NCBI GenBank assembly: GCA_964569085.1
Contig: CAZMTA010000008.1
Span: 67,243-131,242, forward strand
DNA length: 64,000 nt
Source of the DNA: JAJCZZ01 sp964569085
GTDB taxonomy: Bacteria > Gemmatimonadota > Gemmatimonadetes > Longimicrobiales > Gaopeijiaceae
Direction: 5' to 3'
Part shown: positions 31,922 through 40,717 of the stretch, one piece after another
How positions within the stretch are numbered: the first letter of the stretch is position 1
How the letters are laid out: every line of letters starts with the position of its first letter
Position numbers and translations under genes: made by a program
Notes under the pieces: generated by a model
Seen by the model: the letters and a program-made list of their open reading frames with translations, nothing else
Databases searched by the model: none
What the model was told of the DNA's origin: nothing

Positions 31922-33094
31922 CTACCCCGTGATGCTGTACTCGTAGCGGCCGCGGACCGGATCGCCCTCGTCCCAGCGCGCGAGCCGGAACATGCGCGGG
32001 TCGAAGGTGGGCTCCTCCCCCGTGACCATCTCGGCCACGAGGAGGCCCACCGCGGGCCCCAGCTTGAAGCCGTGGCCGCTGAAGCCGGTGCAGAGGAAGT
32101 GCCCGCTCCCGGCGGGCACCTCGTCGATGACCGGGTGCCAGTCCGGGGTGATGGCGTACAGCCCCGCGTAGCCCCGGCGCGGCGCGGCCGCCTCCATGTC
32201 GGGGCACCGCGCGATCCAGCGCTGCCCCACCTCCAGGTCGAAGCCGTCGTCCACGTGCTCCGGGTAGGCGTCGGGGTCCACCACGTCGTCGGCCTCGGAG
32301 GGGTCGATGAGGCCCACCAGCATCAGGTCGCCGGTCTCGGGGCGGAAGTACGAGGCGTGGGCGAAGTCCAGCACCACCGGATGGTCCCCCCGGTGGCCTT
32401 CGGGGCGGTTGAAGACCGAGACCTGGGCCCGGCACGACGCCACCGGCACCTCCAGGTCCGCCATCTTCGCCACCCGGGCGCCCCACGGGCCCGCGCAGTT
32501 CACCACCGCGTCGGCGTCGACGGGGCCGGCGGAGGTGTCCACGCCGCGGACCCGTCCGCCCTCGAAGCGGATGCTGGTCACCTCGGTGTTCAGGAGGAAG
32601 CGGGCGCCGGCCCGCTTGGCGGCGTCGGCCAGCGACGTGGTGGTCTGGTGCGGGTCGGCGTAGCCGGCGCCGGGCTCGTACGCCGCCGCCACCAGGTCCG
32701 CCGAGGCCACGCCGGGCAGCACGTCGGAGATCTCCTCCGCCGAGAGGATCCGCGTATCGATGCCCACGGAGCTCTGGAGCTCCACGTTGGCCCGGAGGCC
32801 CTCGGCGTCCTCGCCGGGGACCAGGACCAGGAAGCCCGAGCGCACGAAGCCGGCCTCGCCGCCCACCCGCTCCTCGAAGTCGGTGAAGACCTCGAGGCCG
32901 TAGCGGGCCATGCGGGCCGTGACCTCGTTGGAATAGTGCTGCCGCACGATGGCGGACGATCGGCCGGTGGAGCCGGAGGCCAGGGCCCCCTTCTCGACCA
33001 CCAGGACCGACTGCCCCCTGCGCCCCAGCTCCATGGCCGTGGCGCATCCCATGATCCCTCCGCCGATGACGACGGTGTCGTAGCGCTCGCTCAT
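31922..33094 (-). CDS. FAD-dependent oxidoreductase (DAO / sarcosine-oxidase-like)
   Basis: This 390-residue flavoprotein oxidises an amine or amino acid. The N-terminal dinucleotide-binding motif is YDTVVIGGGIMGCATAMELGRRG. The family motif ASGSTGRSSAIVRQHYSNEV and the C-terminal FAD-contacting GFSGHGFKLGPAVG are both intact. This subgroup resembles the sarcosine/dimethylglycine oxidase beta-subunit-like DAO enzymes. ATG 33094 directly precedes the Rossmann fold. It is convergent with the aminotransferase gene (33 bp apart), so a joint role in amino acid catabolism is possible but unsupported by operon structure. Confidence 0.9.
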   Translation of the reverse strand: MSERYDTVVIGGGIMGCATAMELGRRGQSVLVVEKGALASGSTGRSSAIVRQHYSNEVTARMARYGLEVFTDFEERVGGEAGFVRSGFLVLVPGEDAEGLRANVELQSSVGIDTRILSAEEISDVLPGVASADLVAAAYEPGAGYADPHQTTTSLADAAKRAGARFLLNTEVTSIRFEGGRVRGVDTSAGPVDADAVVNCAGPWGARVAKMADLEVPVASCRAQVSVFNRPEGHRGDHPVVLDFAHASYFRPETGDLMLVGLIDPSEADDVVDPDAYPEHVDDGFDLEVGQRWIARCPDMEAAAPRRGYAGLYAITPDWHPVIDEVPAGSGHFLCTGFSGHGFKLGPAVGLLVAEMVTGEEPTFDPRMFRLARWDEGDPVRGRYEYSITG

Positions 33095-33171
33095 GCGGCC
33101 TACGCTGGTGGTCCGGCGGGGAGCGGGCAAGGGAGGCTTGCCAACCCCGGGGGCGGACACGAGCATCGGGC

Positions 33172-34734
33172 ATGACTTTCGCCCCGAAGCACCTCCGACC
33201 CCTCCGCCGGCGCCCCGGCCGCCGGAGCCTCTCCCCCGCCCCGGCCGCGCTCCTGGCCGCGACCCTGCTCCTGTCGGCGTGCGGCGGGGACGACGGCCCC
33301 GAGCCCAGGGAGGTCTCGTTCGCCCCCATGGAGGTGGCCGCCTTCGCCGACGCCGGCTCCCTGACCGACGCCTGGGCCGACGTGGACGCCGACGGCGACC
33401 CCGACCGCTTCGTGGGCTTCAACGGCGGGCCGGCGCGCCTCTACCGGAACGACGGGCTGGCGGGCTTCGCCGACGTGGCCCCCCAGATGGGGCTGGACGT
33501 GACCCGGCCCGTGCGCACCGCCGCCTGGGGCGACTACGACGGCGACGGCGATCCGGACCTCCTCCTGGGCCTGGCGGGCGAGGGCGAGGGGGCGCTCCAG
33601 CTCTGGCGCAACGAGGGAGCCACCTTCGCCGAGGTCTCCGGCGAGGCCGGGCTGACCCTCCCCGCCGCCGCGACGCGGCAGGCTTCGTGGGTCGACGTGG
33701 ACGCCGACGGGGACCTGGACCTCTACGTGGCGCTCCGGGACGGCCCGAACCGTCTATGGCGGAACGAGGGCGGGACCTTCTCCGACGCCACCGAGGCCAC
33801 CGGGCTCGGCGACGCGCGGCGGAGCGTGGGCGCCGTCTGGTTCGATATGGACGCCGACGGGGACCTGGACGCGTACGTGGCGAACATGGACGGGGACGCC
33901 AACGGGATGTGGCGCAACGACGGGGGCACCTTCACCGACGTGGCCGCCGAGCTGGGCCTGGACGCGGGCGGGCGCGCCCTGGGCGACGAGAGCCAGGGCA
34001 CGGTGCGCCCGTGCGCCGCCGACTTCGACCACGACGGCGACCTGGACCTCTTCACCGCCAACTACGGGCCCAACGGGCTCTTCCGGAACCCGGGGCCCCA
34101 GGGCGGCCGCTGGTCGAACGTGGCCGCGGACGTCGGGCTCGCCGGGGACAGCCGGGACGACACCTGCGCCTGGGGCGACTTCGACAACAACGGGCTTCTG
34201 GACCTCTTCGTGAACGGCACCGTGACCGGCGGGACCCAGTACCCCGACCGCCTCTACCGCCTGGACGAGGGGAGCTACGTGGACGTCTGGCCCGGGGAGC
34301 TGGGCGAGCTGGCCGCCGACCACGGCGCCACCTGGGTGGACGTGGACGGCGACGGCGACCTGGACCTGTCGCTCACCGGGGTGGCGGAGGACGGCATGCA
34401 CCACGTCCTCCAGAACCTCCTGCGCCCCGAGTTCGCCGGGCACTCGCTGAAGGTCCGGGTCCTGGACCAGGAGGGGCGGGCCACCCGCGCCGGCGCCGAG
34501 GTGGGGATCTTCGTGCCCGGCACCCGGAACCCGCTGGCGCTGGGGATCATGGACACGGGCTCGGGCTACGACGCCCAGTCCGACCTCCCCGTCCACTTCG
34601 GCATCCCCGGCCTCCAGCCCGTGGACCTGGTGATCTTCATCCAGGGCGAGGACGGGCGGCGCACCGCGGCGGTGGGGCGGATCAACCCCGAGGAGTTCCG
34701 GGGGCGGGTCCTGGAGGCGCGGATCGGAGGGTAG
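33172..34734 (+). CDS. FG-GAP/VCBS repeat lipoprotein
   Basis: This 520-residue predicted lipoprotein (lipobox LSAC) is built from FG-GAP/VCBS-type repeats that form a beta-propeller. At least six calcium-loop motifs of the form DxDxDGDxD are visible (ADVDADGDPD, GDYDGDGDPD, VDVDADGDLD, FDMDADGDLD, ADFDHDGDLD and VDVDGDGDLD). The C-terminal 100 residues (LKVRVLDQEGRATRAGAEV ... DLPVHFGIPGLQPVDLVIFI) match the ASPIC/UnbV-type domain that ends such proteins. Binding of Ca2+ by the repeats is expected. A surface-binding role is inferred. It is divergent from the oxidoreductase with only 77 bp between them. Confidence 0.87.
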   Translation: MTFAPKHLRPLRRRPGRRSLSPAPAALLAATLLLSACGGDDGPEPREVSFAPMEVAAFADAGSLTDAWADVDADGDPDRFVGFNGGPARLYRNDGLAGFADVAPQMGLDVTRPVRTAAWGDYDGDGDPDLLLGLAGEGEGALQLWRNEGATFAEVSGEAGLTLPAAATRQASWVDVDADGDLDLYVALRDGPNRLWRNEGGTFSDATEATGLGDARRSVGAVWFDMDADGDLDAYVANMDGDANGMWRNDGGTFTDVAAELGLDAGGRALGDESQGTVRPCAADFDHDGDLDLFTANYGPNGLFRNPGPQGGRWSNVAADVGLAGDSRDDTCAWGDFDNNGLLDLFVNGTVTGGTQYPDRLYRLDEGSYVDVWPGELGELAADHGATWVDVDGDGDLDLSLTGVAEDGMHHVLQNLLRPEFAGHSLKVRVLDQEGRATRAGAEVGIFVPGTRNPLALGIMDTGSGYDAQSDLPVHFGIPGLQPVDLVIFIQGEDGRRTAAVGRINPEEFRGRVLEARIGG

Positions 34735-34743
34735 GCGAGGCGC

Positions 34744-35715
34744 CTACCAGACCTCCACGTCCCGCCCCGACGCCAGCGGCCCCCGGTACCCGGCGGCCCG
34801 CATCTCCGCCACCAGCCCGGCGTCGTCGGTCCCCCAGAAGAGCTGGTGGTAGAGCACCAGGAGCCCGGGGCGGGCCCGCCCGGCCAGCTCGGCCAGCTCC
34901 GTGGTGGAGGTGTGGAAGGCCCGGTGGTACCGCTGCCACTCGGGCGGGCGGGTCCGGAAGCGGTCCGCCGAGTACACCTCGTGGACCAGGACGTCGCAGC
35001 CGTCGCAGGCCTCCACCAGCGCCTCGGTGGGGGCGGCGTCGCCGGAGACGACCACGGTCCGGTCCGGCCCCTCGAAGCGGAAGCCGTACGCCTCGGGCCA
35101 CGAGCCGTGGCGCACGGGGATCGCGTAGACCCGCACCCGCTCGTCCTCCCACACCAGCCCGGGCTCCAGGGCGTGCACCTCGGGGCGCCAGGCGTCCCGG
35201 TTGTGCTCCCGGGGCTCCAGGCCGTCCCGGCGGAGCTCGATGTCGGCCCGGTAGGCCTGGGCCAGGTGGTCCACCATCTCCGCGGTGCCCGCCGGACCGT
35301 GAACGGCCAGCGGCACGGGGCGGTCCAGCACCCAGGGGCTCAGCATGAGGTCGGGGAGCCCCACGGTGTGGTCCGAGTGGAGGTGGGTGAGGAAGACCCG
35401 CCGGAGCCCCCCGGGCGCCAGCGCCGGGATGTCCAGCTCCCCGGCGGCCCGGGCGGCGCGGCGCACGACGCCCGGGCCCGCGTCCACCAGGTAGGCGTGG
35501 TCGTCCACCACCACCGCCACGGCCGGGCCCGAGCGCTCCGGATCGGCGTTGGGCGTGCCGGTGCCCAGGAGCACCACCCGGGTGCGCGGCGCCGGTGCGT
35601 CCTCCTGGGCCCCGGCGGCCTCCGGGGCGCCCAGCCCCAGCGTGAGGGCGGCGGAGAGGGCGGCCACCCCCAGCGCCCGGCCCACGCGCCGGACGGGCCC
35701 GCTCGGGCCTACCAC
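34744..35715 (-). CDS. Secreted metallo-beta-lactamase-fold hydrolase (RNase Z/arylsulfatase-like)
   Basis: This 323-residue enzyme has an N-terminal signal (ALGVAALSAALTLGLGAPEAAGAQ), then LLGTGTPNADPERSGPAVAVVV and the metal motif THLHSDHTVGLPDLMLSP (HxHxDH). A further ligand Asp lies in TVVVSGDAAPTEALVEA, and a conserved His in LVHEVYS. The pattern fits the ribonuclease Z/arylsulfatase-like branch of the fold, but the signal peptide makes a role in tRNA processing unlikely and points to a periplasmic hydrolase. The GTG at 35715 overlaps the last codons of the upstream helicase gene, so they are co-transcribed. Convergent FG-GAP gene ends nine bases away. Confidence 0.85.
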   Translation of the reverse strand: MVGPSGPVRRVGRALGVAALSAALTLGLGAPEAAGAQEDAPAPRTRVVLLGTGTPNADPERSGPAVAVVVDDHAYLVDAGPGVVRRAARAAGELDIPALAPGGLRRVFLTHLHSDHTVGLPDLMLSPWVLDRPVPLAVHGPAGTAEMVDHLAQAYRADIELRRDGLEPREHNRDAWRPEVHALEPGLVWEDERVRVYAIPVRHGSWPEAYGFRFEGPDRTVVVSGDAAPTEALVEACDGCDVLVHEVYSADRFRTRPPEWQRYHRAFHTSTTELAELAGRARPGLLVLYHQLFWGTDDAGLVAEMRAAGYRGPLASGRDVEVW

Positions 35716-38700
35716 GACTCCACCCGGTCCTGGGCCGTGAAGTAGAGGACCCGCTCCTTCACCGGCTCGCCGGTGAGGGAGGCCCACGCCTCGGCGTACA
35801 GCTCCACCTGGCGCCGGTACCGCGCCACCCGCTCCGGGAACTCGGGGTCCGTCCCCACGTCGGTCTTGTAGTCGGCGATGATCCATCCGTCCTCCTCCTT
35901 GAACGCGAGGTCGATGACGCCCTCCAGCACCGCGGGGGGCTCGGCGGCGGAGGCGTCCGGCCCGGCGACCTCGGCCAGCTCCGGGTCGGCTCCCCCGCCG
36001 GCGCCGGTTCCCTCGTCCGGGCCGGCTCGGCCGGCCGACGGCCCTTCGGCCCCGGCCTCCACCGGCTCGCCGAAGAGGTCGAGCTGCCGCCGCTCCGGCC
36101 CGCCTCCCCCGGGCCCCTCCACCGTCTCGGGCTCCGGCGGCTCGGGAGGCCGCGCGAGCCCCCGGGCCGCGAAGGGGATCTCGGCCAGGAGCCGCTCGGC
36201 GGCCTCGGCCCGGCGCCACAGCTCCGAGTCGCGCACGGCGTGGACCAGGTCCAGCAGCTCCTGGAGCTCCACGGGCTCGCCGTGGTCGTCCAGGGGCCGC
36301 TCGTGCTCCACCAGGTGGCTGCGGCAGGCCGCCATGAGGGCGGTCTCCGAGGGGTCCTCCGCCGCGGCGGCCAGCGCCTCGTGGACCGCGCTCCCCCAGG
36401 AGTAGCCCCGGAAGTCGCCGGGCTCGGAGGCCCGCCCCGTCGCCGCGCCTCCCGCGGCCCCCGGGTCCGCGCCCGCCGCCGGGTCCGCCCCACCCTCGCC
36501 GGTCTCCTCCTCCGGGGCCGGGCCGCCCTTGGCCAGCTCGGTGACGGACACGTGACGGTACGACGGACGTCGTCCCTCCTGGACGCGGCGGCGGGCGGCC
36601 TCGGTGGCCCGCCCCGCCTCCTCCGGGCCCAGCTCGAGGACCGGCCGGGGCGGCGGCTCCACCACCTCGAGCTCCAGCTCCCGGGCGTGCTCGGTGACCC
36701 AGGCGTCCAGGGGCGACCAGACCGAGCCCTCGGGCTTCTCCACCCAGCGGGCCACCACCAGCTCCTCCCGGGCGCGGGTCACCGCCACGTACAGGAGGCG
36801 GACCTGCTCGGCGGCCTCGAAGCGGAGCTCGAGCGCCTCCTTCTCCTCCCAGGTGGCGGGCCGGGCCAGCGGCTGGTCCCCGCCCCACCCGCCGGTGCGC
36901 TCCGAGACCCGCAGCCACCCGGTGGCCCGGCCCTCGGCGTCGCGCTCGACGTGGACCGACGGCCGGTGCTCGCTCTCCCGCGAGGGATCGGCCAGGACCA
37001 CCACCCGGGCCTCCAGCCCCTTGGCCTGGTGGAGGTTCATGAGGCGGGCCACGCCCGGGCGGCCCGGCTCCAGCGGCGCCTCGGCCTCGCTCAGCGCCAG
37101 GGCGCTGCGGAGCGCCTCCAGGGCGCCGGGCAGCGAGGCCTCGCCGGCCAGCGCCGCCGCCCGGACCGTGTCCAGCGCGAAGGCGAGCTCGCCGGCGCGG
37201 ATCGAGCCCAGGTCCCCGGACGCCGCGTAGGGGAGCAGCCCGACCTCGACCGCCACCCGGGAGACGAAGACGTCGGCGGGCTGGGCCGTGGCCCACCCGA
37301 ACCACCGGTGCAGCGTGGCCAGGGCCTCCAGGACCTCCGGGTCCCCGCGGGTCCCGGGGCGGACCGCGCTCAGATCCCCGCCGGCCAGGCGGTGGGCGGT
37401 GACGCGCTCCAGGTCCAGCCCGAAGAAGAGCCCCACCAGCACGGACAGCACCTTCACCGGGTTCTCCGGGTCCACCATGCACTCCAGGACCGTCATGAGC
37501 TCGGCGAGCTCGTGGGCCACGCCCACCCCCGCGCCCGTCACCTGGAGGGGCACGCCCCGGGCTTCCAGCGCCCGGGCGTAGACGTCCAGATAGTGGGTGG
37601 TCCGGGTGAGGATCATGAAGTCCCCGGGGCTCCGCTCGCCGGCGTCGATGCGGGCCCGGATCCAGCTCGCCAGCCGGGCCGCGTCGTCCTCGGCCACCGC
37701 CTCCCGGGAGCGCCCGTCGGGGTGGACGGCGTACCAGAAGACCCCCTCCTCCACCACGTCCTCCTCGGGGGGGCGGGTCAGGAGCGGCTCGAAGCGGGCC
37801 TGCTCGGCGTCGGCCTCGGGGGGGAAGAAGCCCTCCCGGTCGAAGAGCCCGTTCACCAGGTCCCCGATCCCCGGGCGGGAGCGGAAGTTGGCGGTGAGCT
37901 CCAGGACGTCGCCCACGGCCTCGAAGCGCCGCTTGACCATCTCGTAGAGCTGGATGTCGGCGCGCCGGAAGCGGTAGATGCTCTGCTTGGGATCGCCGAC
38001 CACGAAGAGGGCGCCCGGACGGGGCACGGCGCGGCGCCAGTCGGCCGGCCCGCCGGGCGCGTCGTCCTCCCGGGCGTCGGTGTCCGGAGCGTCGTCGTCC
38101 CCGCCGTCCTCGCCCGGCGCGTCCCGCGTCCCCTCCCGCCCTCCGGGATCCGAGGCCAGGAGCATCATGATCTCGGCCTGGAGGGGGTCGGTGTCCTGGA
38201 ACTCGTCCACGAGCAGGCGCCGGTAGCGCTCCCCCAGCTCCCGTCGGGCGTCGGGGTGCTCCCGGAGGAGCCGGGCGGTGAGGAGGAGGAGGTCCTGGAA
38301 GTCCAGGACGCCCACCCGGCGCCGGTGCTCCGCGAACTCCCGGGCCGCGGCGCCGGCCAGCTCCAGGGCCCGCACGTAGCAGTGGGCGTACCATCGCTGG
38401 AGGAGCGCGTTGGCCGGGGCGTCGGGGCCCACGGTGAACGCGTCCACCCGGTCCCGGAACTCCTTGGCCAGCGCCTTGTCCCGCCAGCGCTTCTGGGTGA
38501 TCTGGTGGCCCCGGGGACCCCGCTTGCACAGCGGCTTGAGCGCCTCGAAGAAGTCCGCCGTGCCGGACCACCCGGTGACGTCCCGGGTGAAGGCCAGCGT
38601 GCGGATCTTCCCCTGGAGGGAGTCCCAGCCCCGGGGCGGCTCCCGGGCGGGCATGAGCTCCATCCCCCGGTCCACCAGCTCGGAGAGCTCGGTCCGGATC

Positions 38701-39353
38701 CGGGCCACCTCGGCCTGGGACGGCGAGCCCGCCTGGTCGGCGGGGAAGTCCACGTCGGGGTTCTCCACCAGCGTCTGGAAGAGCCCCAGGAGGTGGGCGG
38801 GGCGCAGCCCGGTCTCGGCCAGCGCCTCCAGCGCCGGGTCGGCCTCCCGGACCAGGCGCTCCAGGTAGGCGTCCCAGAAGCGGCGGTGGAAGGACGCCCG
38901 CTCCTCCACCGGCAGCTCCCGGAAGGCCGGGTCCAGCCCCACGTCCAGGGGCCGCTCCCGGAGGAGGCGGGCGCAGAAGGCGTGGATGGTCCCCACGAAG
39001 GCGCGGTCGATGTCCTCCAGCGCGGTCCGGAGCCGGGCCCGCTCGGCCTCGGCCCGCTCCGCCTCCTCCGGCTCCCCCCGGGCCGCCGGGGGCGCCGCCA
39101 CCCGGCGCTCCAGCTCGGCCTGGAGCCGCTCCCGCAGCTCGCCGGCGGCCTTCCGGGTGAAGGTCACGGCCGCCAGCTCGTCCACCGTGGCCGTGCCCGT
39201 GGCCAGGAGCGCCACCATGCGCCCCACCAGCTCGGTGGTCTTCCCCGACCCGGCCCCGGCCTCCACCAGGAAGCTCGTGTCGAGGTCGGTACGGATCCGG
39301 ACGCGGGCCGCCTCGTCGGGAAGCGGCAGGGGGCGGACGGAGGGGTCGGACAT
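35709..39353 (-). CDS. AddA/RecB-type UvrD helicase with C-terminal nuclease domain
   Basis: This 1214-residue protein is the helicase-nuclease subunit of an AddAB/RecBCD-like double-strand-break repair complex. The Walker A motif GAGSGKTT is at residues 33-40, motif Ia-like FTRKAAGELRERL follows, and Walker B is LLVDEFQDTDPLQAE. The later helicase motifs NFRSRPGIGDLVNGLF and NLHQAKGLEARVVVLADP are present. The last 120 residues contain the RecB-family PD-(D/E)XK nuclease core (GVIDLAFKEEDGWIIADYKTD). Acidic, glycine-rich insertions are typical of this genome. The matching AddB-like subunit is encoded 9.5 kb downstream on the same strand. ATG 39353 starts the domain; ATG 39416 would add 21 low-complexity residues. 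Confidence 0.9.
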   Translation of the reverse strand: MSDPSVRPLPLPDEAARVRIRTDLDTSFLVEAGAGSGKTTELVGRMVALLATGTATVDELAAVTFTRKAAGELRERLQAELERRVAAPPAARGEPEEAERAEAERARLRTALEDIDRAFVGTIHAFCARLLRERPLDVGLDPAFRELPVEERASFHRRFWDAYLERLVREADPALEALAETGLRPAHLLGLFQTLVENPDVDFPADQAGSPSQAEVARIRTELSELVDRGMELMPAREPPRGWDSLQGKIRTLAFTRDVTGWSGTADFFEALKPLCKRGPRGHQITQKRWRDKALAKEFRDRVDAFTVGPDAPANALLQRWYAHCYVRALELAGAAAREFAEHRRRVGVLDFQDLLLLTARLLREHPDARRELGERYRRLLVDEFQDTDPLQAEIMMLLASDPGGREGTRDAPGEDGGDDDAPDTDAREDDAPGGPADWRRAVPRPGALFVVGDPKQSIYRFRRADIQLYEMVKRRFEAVGDVLELTANFRSRPGIGDLVNGLFDREGFFPPEADAEQARFEPLLTRPPEEDVVEEGVFWYAVHPDGRSREAVAEDDAARLASWIRARIDAGERSPGDFMILTRTTHYLDVYARALEARGVPLQVTGAGVGVAHELAELMTVLECMVDPENPVKVLSVLVGLFFGLDLERVTAHRLAGGDLSAVRPGTRGDPEVLEALATLHRWFGWATAQPADVFVSRVAVEVGLLPYAASGDLGSIRAGELAFALDTVRAAALAGEASLPGALEALRSALALSEAEAPLEPGRPGVARLMNLHQAKGLEARVVVLADPSRESEHRPSVHVERDAEGRATGWLRVSERTGGWGGDQPLARPATWEEKEALELRFEAAEQVRLLYVAVTRAREELVVARWVEKPEGSVWSPLDAWVTEHARELELEVVEPPPRPVLELGPEEAGRATEAARRRVQEGRRPSYRHVSVTELAKGGPAPEEETGEGGADPAAGADPGAAGGAATGRASEPGDFRGYSWGSAVHEALAAAAEDPSETALMAACRSHLVEHERPLDDHGEPVELQELLDLVHAVRDSELWRRAEAAERLLAEIPFAARGLARPPEPPEPETVEGPGGGGPERRQLDLFGEPVEAGAEGPSAGRAGPDEGTGAGGGADPELAEVAGPDASAAEPPAVLEGVIDLAFKEEDGWIIADYKTDVGTDPEFPERVARYRRQVELYAEAWASLTGEPVKERVLYFTAQDRVESW

Positions 39354-39601
39354 GGAGGCGGGGTGGGGGTGCGCGCTCGGCGGGCCGGAAAGGTGGGCGC
39401 GGCGCCGGGAGGCCACCAGCCCCGGGGCGCCGCGCCCGGGAGGCGCGGCCGCTCGGTCCGCCCGGGCCGGCCGGCCCGTCCGCCGGCCCGTTCACGTCTT
39501 GTACAGGTATTGTGGAACGGTTGTATCGGTTCGGTCTACCTCCCTGCCCGTCCCCCCCGCGGGCATTCCGATTCGACCCTCCCCAACCGAGGAAGCCATC
39601 C

Positions 39602-40525
39602 ATGTTCGCATCCCTCCGCAGGACCCTCCCCACGGGGCTCGCCCGGGCCGCGCTGGTCCCCGCCCTCGTCCTCGCCCTCGCCGCGTGCGGCGACGACGAC
39701 CCGGTGGCCGCCCCCATGCAGGACATCGTGGAGCTGGCCCAGGCCACGCCCGAGCTGAGCACGCTCACGGCGGCGGTGCAGGCCGCCGACCTCGCCACCA
39801 CGCTCCGGAGCGACGGGCCCTTCACCGTCTTCGCCCCGCTCGACCAGGCCTTCGCGGCCCTGGGCACGGACAAGCTCGAGGTGCTGCTGGACCCGGCCAA
39901 CCAGGCCCTCCTCCAGAAGGTGCTGACGTACCACGTCGTGCCCGGCGCCATCCGGGCCGCCGACCTCACGGACGGCGCCACGGTCCAGACGGTCCAGGGC
40001 GGCACCCTCACCATCGACCTGGACGGCGGCGCGTCGGTGAACGGGGCCGCCATCGTGGCCACGGACATCGAGGCCTCCAACGGCGTCGTCCACCTGGTGG
40101 ACGGCGTCCTGACCGAGAACCTGGACATCGTGGACCAGGCCACCCTGAACGGCTTCCCCACCCTGGTGGGCGCCGTGGAGGCGGCGGGGCTCACCGAGAC
40201 CCTCCGCACCGACAACGACGGCGAGGGCTTCACGGTCTTCGCCCCCACCGAGGCCGCCTTCGCGGCGCTGGCCGAGATCCCCTCGGACCCGGACGCGCTG
40301 GCCGACGTGCTCCTGTACCACACCGTGGGCGCCACCGTGGGCTCCGGGGACCTGGCCGACGGCCAGGTGGTTCCCACCCTCGAGGGCGGGACGCTGACGG
40401 TCCGCTTCGACGACCCGGTCACCCTGGAGGGTGAGACCAACTCCGCGGCGTTGGTCGTGACCGACGTGCCCGCGGCCAACGGGGTCATCCACGTCATCGA
40501 CCGGGTGCTGCTGCCCGCGAGCTGA
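39602..40525 (+). CDS. Fasciclin-domain lipoprotein (two FAS1 domains)
   Basis: This 307-residue predicted lipoprotein (lipobox LAAC) contains two FAS1 domains. In the first, the conserved H1-like box is FTVFAPLDQAFAALG and the second box is LTYHVVPGAI. In the second, they are FTVFAPTEAAFAALA and LLYHTVGATV. Each ends with the NGVVHLVDGVL or NGVIHVIDRVL motif. FAS1 proteins mediate adhesion between cells or to surfaces. The start ATG at 39602 follows an unusually AT-rich stretch (39499-39540, TTGTACAGG ... TTGTATCGG) that probably holds the promoter. A 14-bp-stem hairpin follows the gene. Confidence 0.92.
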   Translation: MFASLRRTLPTGLARAALVPALVLALAACGDDDPVAAPMQDIVELAQATPELSTLTAAVQAADLATTLRSDGPFTVFAPLDQAFAALGTDKLEVLLDPANQALLQKVLTYHVVPGAIRAADLTDGATVQTVQGGTLTIDLDGGASVNGAAIVATDIEASNGVVHLVDGVLTENLDIVDQATLNGFPTLVGAVEAAGLTETLRTDNDGEGFTVFAPTEAAFAALAEIPSDPDALADVLLYHTVGATVGSGDLADGQVVPTLEGGTLTVRFDDPVTLEGETNSAALVVTDVPAANGVIHVIDRVLLPAS

Positions 40526-40559
40526 CCCGGCCGCACCCCCGGCCGCCTCCGCGGCCCAC

Positions 40560-40593
40560 CCGCCCCGTCCGGCCCCCGAGCCGGGCGGGGCGG
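40560..40593 (+). terminator. Terminator hairpin after the fasciclin gene
   Basis: Bases 40560-40573 pair with 40580-40593 over 14 bp (one G-T wobble) around a 6-nt loop, 34 bp past the stop. Confidence 0.7.
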
Positions 40594-40677
40594 CGTGCGT
40601 CGGGAGGACCGCGGGGCGCCGCGGCGGGGCCGCCCGCACGGGAGGGGGTCCGCCTCCCGCGCCGGCCCCGTCCCTCC

Positions 40678-40683
40678 TACCTT
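40678..40683 (+). promoter_or_regulatory. TACCTT -10-like box for the YdjM-like gene
   Basis: TACCTT lies 34 bp before the proposed CTG start and overlaps the only nearby TTG codon, which argues against that TTG being the start. Confidence 0.4.
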
Positions 40684-40717
40684 GGCCGCTCCCCTCCTCC
40701 CACCCGGACGGCCGAGC

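Noticed and set aside
34744..35715. RNase Z assignment for the metallo-beta-lactamase-fold protein
   Set aside because: It has a signal peptide, so a role in tRNA 3'-end processing is unlikely; only the fold is similar.
39499..39537. Consensus sigma-70 promoter before the fasciclin gene
   Set aside because: TTGTAC and TGTATC are 27 bp apart, too far for a -35/-10 pair; the region is AT-rich and probably a promoter, but the elements cannot be assigned.
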